From assembly GCF_026810445.1 (NCBI RefSeq), contig NZ_CP113949.1, forward strand, positions 3,100,001-3,164,000: a stretch of 64,000 nucleotides of DNA. Reading direction: 5' to 3'. This DNA comes from Pseudomonas sp. BSw22131 (lineage in GTDB: Bacteria; Pseudomonadota; Gammaproteobacteria; Pseudomonadales; Pseudomonadaceae). The position numbers and the translations under genes are program-made. The notes under the pieces are model-generated. The model made no database searches and was not told the origin of the DNA. It saw only the letters and a program-made list of their open reading frames with translations. Numbering within the stretch: position 1 is the stretch's first letter; the number at the start of each line of letters is the position of its first letter. Shown here one piece after another: positions 42,349 to 50,876 of this stretch.

Positions 42349-43902
42349 TCAGATCGCCGGCTTACGCAGCAATACCCGCGTGACGCGGCGCTCCCTTACT
42401 TCCACCACCCTCATTGTCCAGCCTTGCGCCCGCACCTCGTCACCGATGACTGGCAGACGGTCAAGCAGGCTGACCACCAGGCCGGCCAGGGTCTGGTAAT
42501 CCTCGGTCGCGCTGGCCTGGAAGCCGGTGCGCTGACGCAGATGGCTGAGGTTCATGGCCGCATTCACCACTACGTCGTCACCCTCTTCCACCACATCAGG
42601 ACCTTCGATCTCGCTGGCATCCGGCAACTCGCCGGCGATCGACTCCAGAATGTCAGTCATGGTCAACATCCCGGTGAAATCACCGAATTCGTTCACCACA
42701 AACGCCACGTGAGTCGACTCGGCGCGCATCTGCTCCAGTGCGTTGAGAATTGAAAAGCTGTCCAGCAGATTGATTGCCTTGCGCGACAAATGCTCCACGT
42801 CAGGCTGATTGCCGGCCAGCAGTTCGTTGAGCAGTTCCTTTTTGTGCAAGAAGCCCAACGGTTCCTCGATGCGGCCGGCGCGGATCAGCGGCAAGCGAGA
42901 ATACGAGGAGCTCATCAATTGCTGACGAATCACTTCCGGGGCGTCCGTGACATCAATGCAGGCAATGTCGTTTCGCACGGTCATCACCGAGCGAATCGGG
43001 CGCTCGGCCAGTTGCAGCACGCCACTGATCATGACGCGCTCGCGTCGGTCGAACACCACCTGCTCCTCATCGCCTTCCAGCATGTCGGCGATCTCGTCAC
43101 CCACTTCATCGGCACCCGGTTTACGGCCACCCAGCAGGCGCAACACCGCATGGGCGGTACGCTCACGCAATGGCAGGCTGCCGTTGTGATGGCGCTTGCG
43201 GCGGGACCTGGCAACCTGGTTGAACAGCTCGATCAGAATCGAGAAACCAATCGCTGCGTACAGGTAGCCTTTTGGAATGTGGAAGCCGAGGCCGTCTGCA
43301 GTGAGGCTGAACCCGATCATCATCAAGAAGCCCAGGCACAGCATAATCACCGTCGGATGCGCGTTGACGAACGCTGTGAGCGGCTTGCTCGCAACGATCA
43401 TCACACCAATCGACAACACCACCGCGATCATCATCACCGACAAGTGCTCGACCATGCCCACAGCCGTGATCACTGCGTCCAGCGAGAACACCGCATCCAG
43501 GACCACAATCTGCGCAACGATGGGCCAGAACATCGCGTACGTCGTGCTTCCGGATTTTTGCGCAACGTGCCCCTCAAGTCGCTCATGCAGCTCCATGGTG
43601 GCTTTGAACAGCAGGAACACCCCGCCGAACAACATGATCAGGTCACGGCCGGAGAACGTTTTGCCGAAGACGTCAACCAGCGGCTCCGTAAGCGTCACCA
43701 TCCACGAAATACTCGCCAGCAAACCAAGGCGCATGATCAATGCCAGCGACAGGCCCAGCACCCGCGCGCGGTCACGTTGCTCAGGCGGCAGCTTGTCCGC
43801 CAGAATCGCAATGAACACAAGGTTATCGATGCCCAATACCAGCTCGAGCACAATCAAGGTCAACAAACCCAGCCAAGCGGTGGGGTCAGCAATCCATTCC
43901 AT
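42349..43902 (-). CDS. TerC-family membrane protein with CBS and CorC domains
   Basis: 517 residues. Residues 1-230 are a TerC-type membrane domain with the acidic motifs [16 protein letters not shown] and [13 protein letters not shown] and about seven helices. Then come two CBS domains ([18 protein letters not shown] to [12 protein letters not shown], and [23 protein letters not shown]) and a C-terminal CorC_HlyC domain ([17 protein letters not shown]). This is the YegH/YoaE layout. TerC proteins transport or handle metal ions such as manganese, and CBS/CorC modules regulate ion transport. Alone on its strand; start ATG 43902. Confidence 0.92.
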   Translation of the reverse strand: MEWIADPTAWLGLLTLIVLELVLGIDNLVFIAILADKLPPEQRDRARVLGLSLALIMRLGLLASISWMVTLTEPLVDVFGKTFSGRDLIMLFGGVFLLFKATMELHERLEGHVAQKSGSTTYAMFWPIVAQIVVLDAVFSLDAVITAVGMVEHLSVMMIAVVLSIGVMIVASKPLTAFVNAHPTVIMLCLGFLMMIGFSLTADGLGFHIPKGYLYAAIGFSILIELFNQVARSRRKRHHNGSLPLRERTAHAVLRLLGGRKPGADEVGDEIADMLEGDEEQVVFDRRERVMISGVLQLAERPIRSVMTVRNDIACIDVTDAPEVIRQQLMSSSYSRLPLIRAGRIEEPLGFLHKKELLNELLAGNQPDVEHLSRKAINLLDSFSILNALEQMRAESTHVAFVVNEFGDFTGMLTMTDILESIAGELPDASEIEGPDVVEEGDDVVVNAAMNLSHLRQRTGFQASATEDYQTLAGLVVSLLDRLPVIGDEVRAQGWTMRVVEVRERRVTRVLLRKPAI

Positions 43903-44292
43903 GGGTTCAGGCTTCCTTGATCAGCGTGGCAAGTAAATCAGGCACGGCAAAAGCAGCGGCGCCAGACAGCGTGCTGTGATTGAGTGCATGAAAAATGAAA
44001 TTGTGCGCGCCTACGGTGCGACGGCGGGATAGAAGCGAGAGGCTGTTATTACAGGATCGGAATACGTAACTGGGAGGTTCCAACGAGAGGGACATGAGCG
44101 GCCAATAGTCAATACGGGACGTGATCCTACCTTCATAGCAGAAATAACTTACACCGGAGAAATGTTACAAATTCTAAAGAGACGCCAGCAGCGCAATTTA
44201 GCAGGAGCGAAATCATTCGCGAGACGGTGGGACTGATTCAGCCCATGGCGCCGCCTCGCCAACAAATTTGCCCCTGCAACGATGCCTGAGCC
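43903..44292. other. Gap with a REP pair
   Basis: 390 bp. An open frame of 62 codons on minus (43907-44095) directly before the TerC gene has no family features and is not accepted. The right end holds a REP pair (44201-44280). Confidence 0.45.
44201..44280. repeat. REP pair (inverted) near a GNAT gene
   Basis: GCAGGAGCGAAATCATTCGCGAGACGG from 44201 is followed, inverted, by a sequence whose reverse complement contains GCAGGGGCAAATTTGTTGGCGAGGCGG (ending 44278). The arms are about 25 bp apart. The same family recurs at 58965-59053. Confidence 0.8.
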
Positions 44293-44784
44293 CTAAAGGG
44301 ACTTCTGCCAGAACAAGGCCCGGCCCATCTTCGGGTCGAGCGTGTAATCGGCAAAACCCAGTTTGCGGTAGGCGCCCTGAGCGATTTCGTTGCCCTCAAG
44401 CACCTCGAGAGTGATCTTGCAGCAGCCACGCTGACGCGCTATATCCTCGACCTTCATCAGCATTTTCTGGCTGATGCCCTGGCCCCTGAAAGCGGTCAGT
44501 ACGGCCACGTCGTGAATGTTGATCAAGGGACGACAGGCAAACGTCGAGAAGCCCTCGAAACAGTTCACCAGGCCCACCGGCTCACCGGCAACAAACGCCA
44601 GAACACTGAACGCGTGCGGCCGTTTAGCGAGCTCCACCGCCAGTTGCTGACGGGTGTCGAGGGACAGGGATTGACCTCCTCCCATCACGTCTTCGGCGTA
44701 CTGATTGAGCATAAAGCCGATGGCCTGTGCGTGAACCGGATTGGTGTAGCTGGCTTGTAGTACCAGAACCTCTGGGGTTTCCAT
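44293..44784 (-). CDS. GNAT-family N-acetyltransferase
   Basis: 163 residues, single GNAT domain: AVLTAFRGQGISQKMLMKVEDIARQRGC is the acetyl-CoA loop and helix, KITLEVLEGNEIAQGAYRKLGF the C-terminal strand-helix. INIHDVAV precedes the loop as usual. No partner gene. The acceptor is unknown. Confidence 0.9.
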   Translation of the reverse strand: METPEVLVLQASYTNPVHAQAIGFMLNQYAEDVMGGGQSLSLDTRQQLAVELAKRPHAFSVLAFVAGEPVGLVNCFEGFSTFACRPLINIHDVAVLTAFRGQGISQKMLMKVEDIARQRGCCKITLEVLEGNEIAQGAYRKLGFADYTLDPKMGRALFWQKSL

Positions 44785-45389
44785 TTCAATCCTCTACAAC
44801 TCAGTGCTGTTCAGGCAGCGTCAAAGCCCTATGGGTCGACGTGCCGCAGGTCGCAGATTCTAACGTGCCTCGGCGCAAAAGGGTCTGCCTGATGTGTAGG
44901 AAGAATCTGTGCACGCACAAGAATTGAGCCGGCACGCACTAGGAAAAGGCACATTAGAGTTGATCCCTTTTTCTAAGCATCAAGCCTTCCTGCAAAACCC
45001 ACCCTCCCAAGCGACGCACCGGGGATTGTCAAACAATCCGACCAGCGGTAGTCGGGGCATTTTCTTGAACGAGTGGCTTTGAGCCGACGTGAAATATTGG
45101 CCCGTAAGGACACTTCGGAGGGCGATTCGGTCCTACATCTGACCGCTATGCCGCAGGCCAGACATTTCCGAGAAAAATAGTCGAAACTTCTACAATTGCC
45201 CTGGGTCAGGTAGTTAGAGCGCCTATGCTAATGACCAAAGCCCAAGTAGAGGCTGCTCTTACCTTGTCCTGTCACTATGCATTCGAAAAGTGGGTATCGA
45301 TCTTGCGTAGGTCTTGTGTGTCTGGCCATAGGACGTGGCCAATTACTGCTCAAGTGCGTTACCAACACTGTATCGAATGGGAGAAAACG
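44785..45389. other. 605-bp gap upstream of glgA
   Basis: It separates two divergently read genes. The open frame from 45225 joined to glgA has non-family sequence before residue 56 and is not taken as coding. The glycogen/trehalose operon promoter should lie here. I saw no REP element or hairpin strong enough to report. Confidence 0.45.
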
Positions 45390-46976
45390 ATGATTAGTGC
45401 CGCTGTCAAAACCCAGAAGGGAGAGAGTTTTAACCAGCCGGCCAGCGAGCTGACCCATCTGCCGGTCTTCGCGACGACGAGCGTTCCTCTGCTGCCACTA
45501 CCCCCTGTACAACCAGGCATGTCGATGGCGAACCGGAAGAAAGTCCTCTTCGTGACATCGGAAATGGCCGATCTGGTGAAAACCGGTGGTTTGGGCGATG
45601 TGTCTGCTGCACTGCCGCGCGCCATGCGCCACCTACATGATGTACGCGTGCTGATTCCCGGCTACCCGCAGGTCATCAATAGCGGTAATCCGATTTACAT
45701 CATCAGCGAACTCAATGGCCATGCCGCTCTGCCTCCGTGCAAGATCGGCCGCATGGACATGAAGGACGGGCTGGTGATTTACGTGCTGATCTGTCCCGAA
45801 CTGTACGAACGTGAAGGCACGCCGTATGGCGACAACCACGGTCGAGACTGGTCAGACAACCACATCCGCTTCGCACGCCTGGGTCTGGCTGCGGCAGACT
45901 TCGCTGCTGGCGCTGTCAAGACCCAATGGTGTCCGGAATTGGTCCATGCGCACGACTGGCCAGCCGGTCTGGCACCCGCTTATATGAAGTGGCGCGGCCA
46001 GACAACGCCGAGCATTTTCACGATTCACAACCTTGCCTATCAAGGCTTCGTCAGCGTCGCATCAAGCCGAGAGCTGGGTATTCCGGATTCGGCGTTGCGC
46101 CCGGAAGGCATGGAGTTCTACGGCAAGTTGTCCTTTATCAAGGCAGGCATGGCCTATGCCAGCCACATCACCACCGTGAGCGCGACTTACGCCAAAGAAA
46201 TCACCACGCCTGATTTCGGCTGCGGCCTTGAAGGCTTTCTGCAGAGCAAAGCCGATGTCGGCAAGCTCAGCGGAATCCCCAACGGCATCGACGAAAGCTG
46301 GGACGCTGCTACGGATGACCATTTGATCTGCCGGTTCGCTCCCAACGAATGGACCCGCAAGGAAATCAACGCCGATTTCGTCCGCGAACTTTTCGAACTG
46401 GAGCCTTCCACCGGCCCGTTGTTTGCCGTGGTCTCGCGACTGGTTTACCAAAAGGGTCTGGACCTGACCATCGGTGTTGCCGAGCACATCGTCAATAACG
46501 GCGGGCAGATCGCGATCATTGGTCGTGGCGAGCCTGAGGAAGAAGACGCCATGCGTGAACTGGCGGCGCGCTTCCCCGGCCAGATCAGCGCACGCGTAGG
46601 CTTCAACGAAACCGACGCCCGCCGCATGTTCGCGGGCAGCGATTTCCTGCTGATGCCGTCGCGTTATGAACCTTGCGGCCTCAGCCAGATGTACGCCCAG
46701 CGCTTCGGCTCGTTGCCGGTTGCGCGCAAGACCGGCGGTCTGGCTGACACCATCGAAGACGGCTGCACCGGCTTCCTGTTCGACGAATCCACTGTCGAAA
46801 GCTATACCGAGGCCTTGACCCGAGCGTTCAAGGTCTTCGCCAACCCGCAGTTGCTCAATGCCATGCGCTGCCGCGCGATGGCTGCCCCGTTCGACTGGCA
46901 CAAAGCGGTCGAACCCTACGCTGACCTGTATCAGGAGCTGCTTAAGAAGAACGTGGGCGTGGCACTGCAATACTGA
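45390..46976 (+). CDS. glgA: Glycogen synthase
   Basis: 528 residues from ATG 45390, chosen because GGGAGA sits seven bases upstream; a longer frame from 45225 carries 55 residues unlike GlgA. There is an N-terminal extension of about 45 residues, then the GT5 fold: KVLFVTSEMADLVKTGGLGDVSAALPRAM with the ADP-glucose lysine, HAHDWPAGLAPAY, and the C-terminal FAVVSRLVYQKGLDL and SRYEPCGLSQMYAQRFG with the catalytic-site glutamate. It elongates alpha-1,4-glucan from ADP-glucose. First gene of the operon with treZ 26 bp behind. glgC and glgB are not in the window. Confidence 0.95.
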   Translation: MISAAVKTQKGESFNQPASELTHLPVFATTSVPLLPLPPVQPGMSMANRKKVLFVTSEMADLVKTGGLGDVSAALPRAMRHLHDVRVLIPGYPQVINSGNPIYIISELNGHAALPPCKIGRMDMKDGLVIYVLICPELYEREGTPYGDNHGRDWSDNHIRFARLGLAAADFAAGAVKTQWCPELVHAHDWPAGLAPAYMKWRGQTTPSIFTIHNLAYQGFVSVASSRELGIPDSALRPEGMEFYGKLSFIKAGMAYASHITTVSATYAKEITTPDFGCGLEGFLQSKADVGKLSGIPNGIDESWDAATDDHLICRFAPNEWTRKEINADFVRELFELEPSTGPLFAVVSRLVYQKGLDLTIGVAEHIVNNGGQIAIIGRGEPEEEDAMRELAARFPGQISARVGFNETDARRMFAGSDFLLMPSRYEPCGLSQMYAQRFGSLPVARKTGGLADTIEDGCTGFLFDESTVESYTEALTRAFKVFANPQLLNAMRCRAMAAPFDWHKAVEPYADLYQELLKKNVGVALQY

Positions 46977-47002
46977 TTTTGAACCAGAGAAAGGGGTAAC
47001 GG

Positions 47003-48817
47003 ATGCCTTCGCGCACGGATGAGAACTGGCGCCACGGCGCCGTTTTGCTGGATTCCGACAACACCCGGTTTGCCCTCTGGGCGCCGGATGCTTATTACGT
47101 CAGCGTCGAGACAGAGGACGGCCAGTCACTGGCAATGCTGCCACAGAGTGACGGCTGGTTCGTTCTCGAAGCTCGATGCCCGGCAGGCACGCGGTATCGT
47201 TACAAAATCGACGAAAACCTCGAAGTACCTGACCCGGCCTCCCGGGCTCAGGCCGACGAGGTTCACGGCTACAGCGTGGTAGTCGATCCCGATGCCTATC
47301 AGTGGCAACAACCTGGCTGGAACGGAAGGCCGTGGAACGAAGCGGTCATCTACGAGCTGCACGTCGGCACGCTCGGCGGTTATGCAGAAGTGGAACAGCT
47401 ACTGCCCCGCCTGGCTGAAACCGGCATCACCGCCATCGAACTGATGCCCATCGCGCAGTTTCCCGGTAACCGAAACTGGGGCTATGACGGCGTACTGCCC
47501 TACGCGCCGCAATCCTCATACGGTACACCCGACCAACTCAAGCACCTGATCGACACCGCCCACGGCTTGGGACTGGCGGTCATCCTCGACGTCGTCTACA
47601 ACCACTTTGGCCCGGACGGCAACTACCTGAATGCTTACGCCAAGGAGTTCTTCCGCAGCGACAAGAAGACGCCCTGGGGCGACGCCATCGATTTCCGTCG
47701 CCGCGAAGTGCGGGACTTCTTCATCAACAACGCACTGATGTGGCTAGAGGATTATCGCTTCGACGGCCTGCGTCTGGACGCCGTGCACGCCATTGAAGAC
47801 CCAACCTTCCTCCATGAGTTTTCCGAGCGCATTCGTGCGCGAGTGGAGAAACCCCGCCATGTCTGGTTGATGCTGGAAAACGAATTCAACGAAGCCCATC
47901 GTCTGGAAAAGGGTTTTGACGCCCAATGGGATGACGACGGCCACAACACGCTTCACGTGCTGCTCACCGGAGAAACGGACGCGTACTACACAGACTTCGC
48001 TGAACAGCCGACGCACAAACTCGCGCGTCTGCTGAGCGAGGGGTTTGTGTATCAGGGTGAAGAGACACGACACGGCCATGCCCGCGGCGAGCCTAGCGCG
48101 CATTTGCCGCCCAGCGCTTTTGTACTCTTCCTGCAGAACCACGACCAGATCGGCAACCGTGCCATGGGGGAGCGATTGGTGCAGATCTGCCCTGCTCCAG
48201 CGCTCAGAGCCGCCACGGCACTTTTGTTGCTGTCGCCGATGATCCCGCTGATGTTCATGGGTGATGAGTGGGGCGCCAACGAGCCGTTTCTGTTTTTCAC
48301 CGACTTCCACGATGAGTTGGCGGACGCCGTACGCGAAGGCCGACGAGGTGAATTTGCCGACTTCGCCGCCTTTGCCGATGAGGAACAACGCGAGCGCATT
48401 CCCGATCCGAATGCCCTTTCCACCTTCGACGCCTCGCGCCCCGCTTTCGACGCGGTGTACCTTGAGACAGACAAGGGCGTCGATCATCAAAGCTGGATGA
48501 CGCTTTACCGCGATCTCCTGCAAATCCGCCACCGCGACATCGTGCCGCGCATTCCTGGTGCCATGTCCCTGGGCGCAGACGTGATCGGCGACAAAGCGGT
48601 GACGGCGCGCTGGAGCATGGGCGATGGCAGCACCTTGCGCATCGACCTGAACCTGAGCGAACACGCTGTGCAACTGCCCGCGTGGCAGGCCGACCGGATC
48701 GTTTTCGAGTCGTACCCCAAATCGGCAGAACTTTCCCAGCAAGGCAGCCTCAATCCCTACACGGCCATTGTCAGCCTGACAGCAACACGTGCTTCGGAGG
48801 AACAGGATGAGCAATGA
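47003..48817 (+). CDS. treZ: Malto-oligosyltrehalose trehalohydrolase
   Basis: 604 residues, GH13 with an N-terminal E-set domain (GAVLLDSDNTRFALWAPDAYYV). The catalytic aspartate is in FDGLRLDAVHAI, the glutamate in WLMLENEFNEA and the third carboxylate in LQNHDQIGNRAMG; PLMFMGDEWG is typical of TreZ. It releases trehalose from maltooligosyl trehalose made by TreY. AAAGGGG precedes ATG 47003. The stop overlaps the malQ start by 11 bp, so translation is coupled. Confidence 0.95.
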   Translation: MPSRTDENWRHGAVLLDSDNTRFALWAPDAYYVSVETEDGQSLAMLPQSDGWFVLEARCPAGTRYRYKIDENLEVPDPASRAQADEVHGYSVVVDPDAYQWQQPGWNGRPWNEAVIYELHVGTLGGYAEVEQLLPRLAETGITAIELMPIAQFPGNRNWGYDGVLPYAPQSSYGTPDQLKHLIDTAHGLGLAVILDVVYNHFGPDGNYLNAYAKEFFRSDKKTPWGDAIDFRRREVRDFFINNALMWLEDYRFDGLRLDAVHAIEDPTFLHEFSERIRARVEKPRHVWLMLENEFNEAHRLEKGFDAQWDDDGHNTLHVLLTGETDAYYTDFAEQPTHKLARLLSEGFVYQGEETRHGHARGEPSAHLPPSAFVLFLQNHDQIGNRAMGERLVQICPAPALRAATALLLLSPMIPLMFMGDEWGANEPFLFFTDFHDELADAVREGRRGEFADFAAFADEEQRERIPDPNALSTFDASRPAFDAVYLETDKGVDHQSWMTLYRDLLQIRHRDIVPRIPGAMSLGADVIGDKAVTARWSMGDGSTLRIDLNLSEHAVQLPAWQADRIVFESYPKSAELSQQGSLNPYTAIVSLTATRASEEQDEQ

Positions 48818-50876
48818 GCAACTTGAAATGCTGGCCGCAGAGGCCGGTATTTCGGTGGACTGGAAAGACGCCAACGCCCGGCCGCAGCGTGTCAGCCCTG
48901 AAGTCTTGAGAAAGGTGTTGAACGGCCTGGGTTACGCGGCCGAAAACGACGAGCAAATCACGGCCAGCCTCAAGCGTCTCGAAGAGCAGACCCAGACCAA
49001 AACCGCCCCGCCACTGCTGACCGTCGATCACGGCAGCAATCTTGATTTGGCTGCCTGGTTTGCGCCTGGCACGCCTTTCAGCCTGGAGCTTGAGGACGGT
49101 TCGACCCTGAACGCCAAACTCACCGCCAACGCCGAACTGCCTGCGCTGGCAACCGTGGGTTATCAGCAACTGGCGATTGGCGGTCAACACCTGACCATCG
49201 CCGTCGCGCCGAAGACCAGCTACAGCGTCGCCATGGCCACTGACGCTGCGGTCCCCCGTGCGTGGGGCCTGACTGTGCAGCTTTACTCGCTGCGCCGTGA
49301 AGGCGACGGCGGCTTTGGCGACACACAAGCGCTGGAGGCACTGGCTCGCTCTGCTGGTGAACGTGGGGCCGCGGCTATCGCGATCAGCCCGGTTCACGCG
49401 ATGTTCGCCAACAACAGCGACAGCTATAGCCCTTATTCACCGTCCAGTCGTCTGTTCTTGAACGCTCTGTATGCCGCCCCCGGTGCCATTCTGGGAGAGC
49501 GTGCGGTGCGTCTGGCCATTGACGAAACAGGCTTGGACCAAGAACTCAAACGCCTAGAAGCGCTGCCATTGATCGATTGGCCGATGGCAGCCGCGGCTAA
49601 GTGGAAGCTGCTGCGCTCGCTGTACAGCACCTTCGTCGCCAGCGGCCACCCGCTGCACGAAGACTTCAACAGCTTTCGCCATGCCGGCGGCGAAGCTTTG
49701 ATCAACCACTGCCGCTTCGAAGCCTTGCGCGATCAAAGCGCCGAGCTGGGTATGAGCGACAACTGGCACGAATGGCCAGACGCCTTTAAAAATCCGCGCA
49801 GCAAAGACATCGACGCATTCGCCGAGCAGCACAGTGATCTGGTGGGGTTTCATGCGTTTGCCCAATGGCTCATCGCACGCGGACTCGAACGCGCGCAGAC
49901 GGCTGCCCGCAGCAGCGGCATGAGCATCGGCCTTATCGGCGACCTCGCGGTGGGCGCGGACGGTGCAGGCAGTCAAGCCTGGAGCCGTCAGGACGAGTTG
50001 CTGTCGTCGTTGACCGTGGGTGCGCCACCGGACATTCTCAATCGTTCAGGGCAAAGCTGGGGCATTTCGGCGTTTTCCCCGAATGGCCTCAAGCGCAACG
50101 GCTTTCGTGCGTTCATCGAGATGCTGCGCGCCAACTTCGCCCACGCGGGCGGCCTGCGCATCGATCACGTAATGGGCTTGCAACGCCTGTGGGTAGTGCC
50201 GCTGGGTTCACCGGCAAACGAAGGCGCTTATCTCAACTACCCGCTGGACGACATGCTTCGATTGCTGTGCCTGGAATCCTGGAAACATAAGGCCGTGGTC
50301 CTCGGTGAAGACCTGGGCACCGTGCCGGAGGGGTTGCATGAAAAGCTTTCGGCGCGGGCGATTCTCGGCATGCGTGTGCTGTTGTTCGAACAGGACAACG
50401 CGGTCTTCAAGCCCATCATCAAATGGTCAGACGATGCGCTGGCTACCAGCAGCACCCACGACCTGCCGACGCTCAAAGGCTGGCTCACCGAGCTTGATAT
50501 CGATTGGAACAGCCGCCTTGGTCTCATCGACAGCGACACCGAACAGGACTGGCGCAAAGGCCGCGAGCGCGAGCGTCAGGGGTTAGTGACCGCACTCACA
50601 CACAATTACACGCTGACCAAGCCGTCCGATGACGACGTCATCGACGCCAGCATCCGTTATCTGGGCCACACCCGTGCGCCTCTGGTCCTTTTGCCCATGG
50701 AGGATGCCTTGGGCATCGAAGAACAATCCAACCTGCCAGGTACTATCGACAGCCACCCGAACTGGCGACGCCGTCTGCCGGGCGACAGCGGAGCGCTGCT
50801 CCACAACGCTGACGCCGCAAGACGTCTGGAAATCCTCGCTGCCGCACGTCAACAAGCAACGGAGCGTGACCAATGA
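48807..50876 (+). CDS. malQ: 4-alpha-glucanotransferase (amylomaltase)
   Basis: 689 residues, GH77. Catalytic blocks: LRIDHVMGLQRLWVVP (nucleophile D), VVLGEDLGTVPEGL (acid/base E) and SSTHDLPTLKGW (third D). The first 150 residues form the N-terminal sandwich found in proteobacterial MalQ. It disproportionates maltodextrins and recycles glucose or maltose left by TreYZ. Start ATG 48807 (AGGAACAGG upstream), overlapping treZ by 11 bases; its stop overlaps treY by four. Confidence 0.95.
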   Translation: MSNEQLEMLAAEAGISVDWKDANARPQRVSPEVLRKVLNGLGYAAENDEQITASLKRLEEQTQTKTAPPLLTVDHGSNLDLAAWFAPGTPFSLELEDGSTLNAKLTANAELPALATVGYQQLAIGGQHLTIAVAPKTSYSVAMATDAAVPRAWGLTVQLYSLRREGDGGFGDTQALEALARSAGERGAAAIAISPVHAMFANNSDSYSPYSPSSRLFLNALYAAPGAILGERAVRLAIDETGLDQELKRLEALPLIDWPMAAAAKWKLLRSLYSTFVASGHPLHEDFNSFRHAGGEALINHCRFEALRDQSAELGMSDNWHEWPDAFKNPRSKDIDAFAEQHSDLVGFHAFAQWLIARGLERAQTAARSSGMSIGLIGDLAVGADGAGSQAWSRQDELLSSLTVGAPPDILNRSGQSWGISAFSPNGLKRNGFRAFIEMLRANFAHAGGLRIDHVMGLQRLWVVPLGSPANEGAYLNYPLDDMLRLLCLESWKHKAVVLGEDLGTVPEGLHEKLSARAILGMRVLLFEQDNAVFKPIIKWSDDALATSSTHDLPTLKGWLTELDIDWNSRLGLIDSDTEQDWRKGRERERQGLVTALTHNYTLTKPSDDDVIDASIRYLGHTRAPLVLLPMEDALGIEEQSNLPGTIDSHPNWRRRLPGDSGALLHNADAARRLEILAAARQQATERDQ

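Noticed and set aside
43907..44095. 62-codon frame just upstream of the TerC gene
   Set aside because: No ribosome-binding site, low-complexity Leu/Ser, no conservation evidence.
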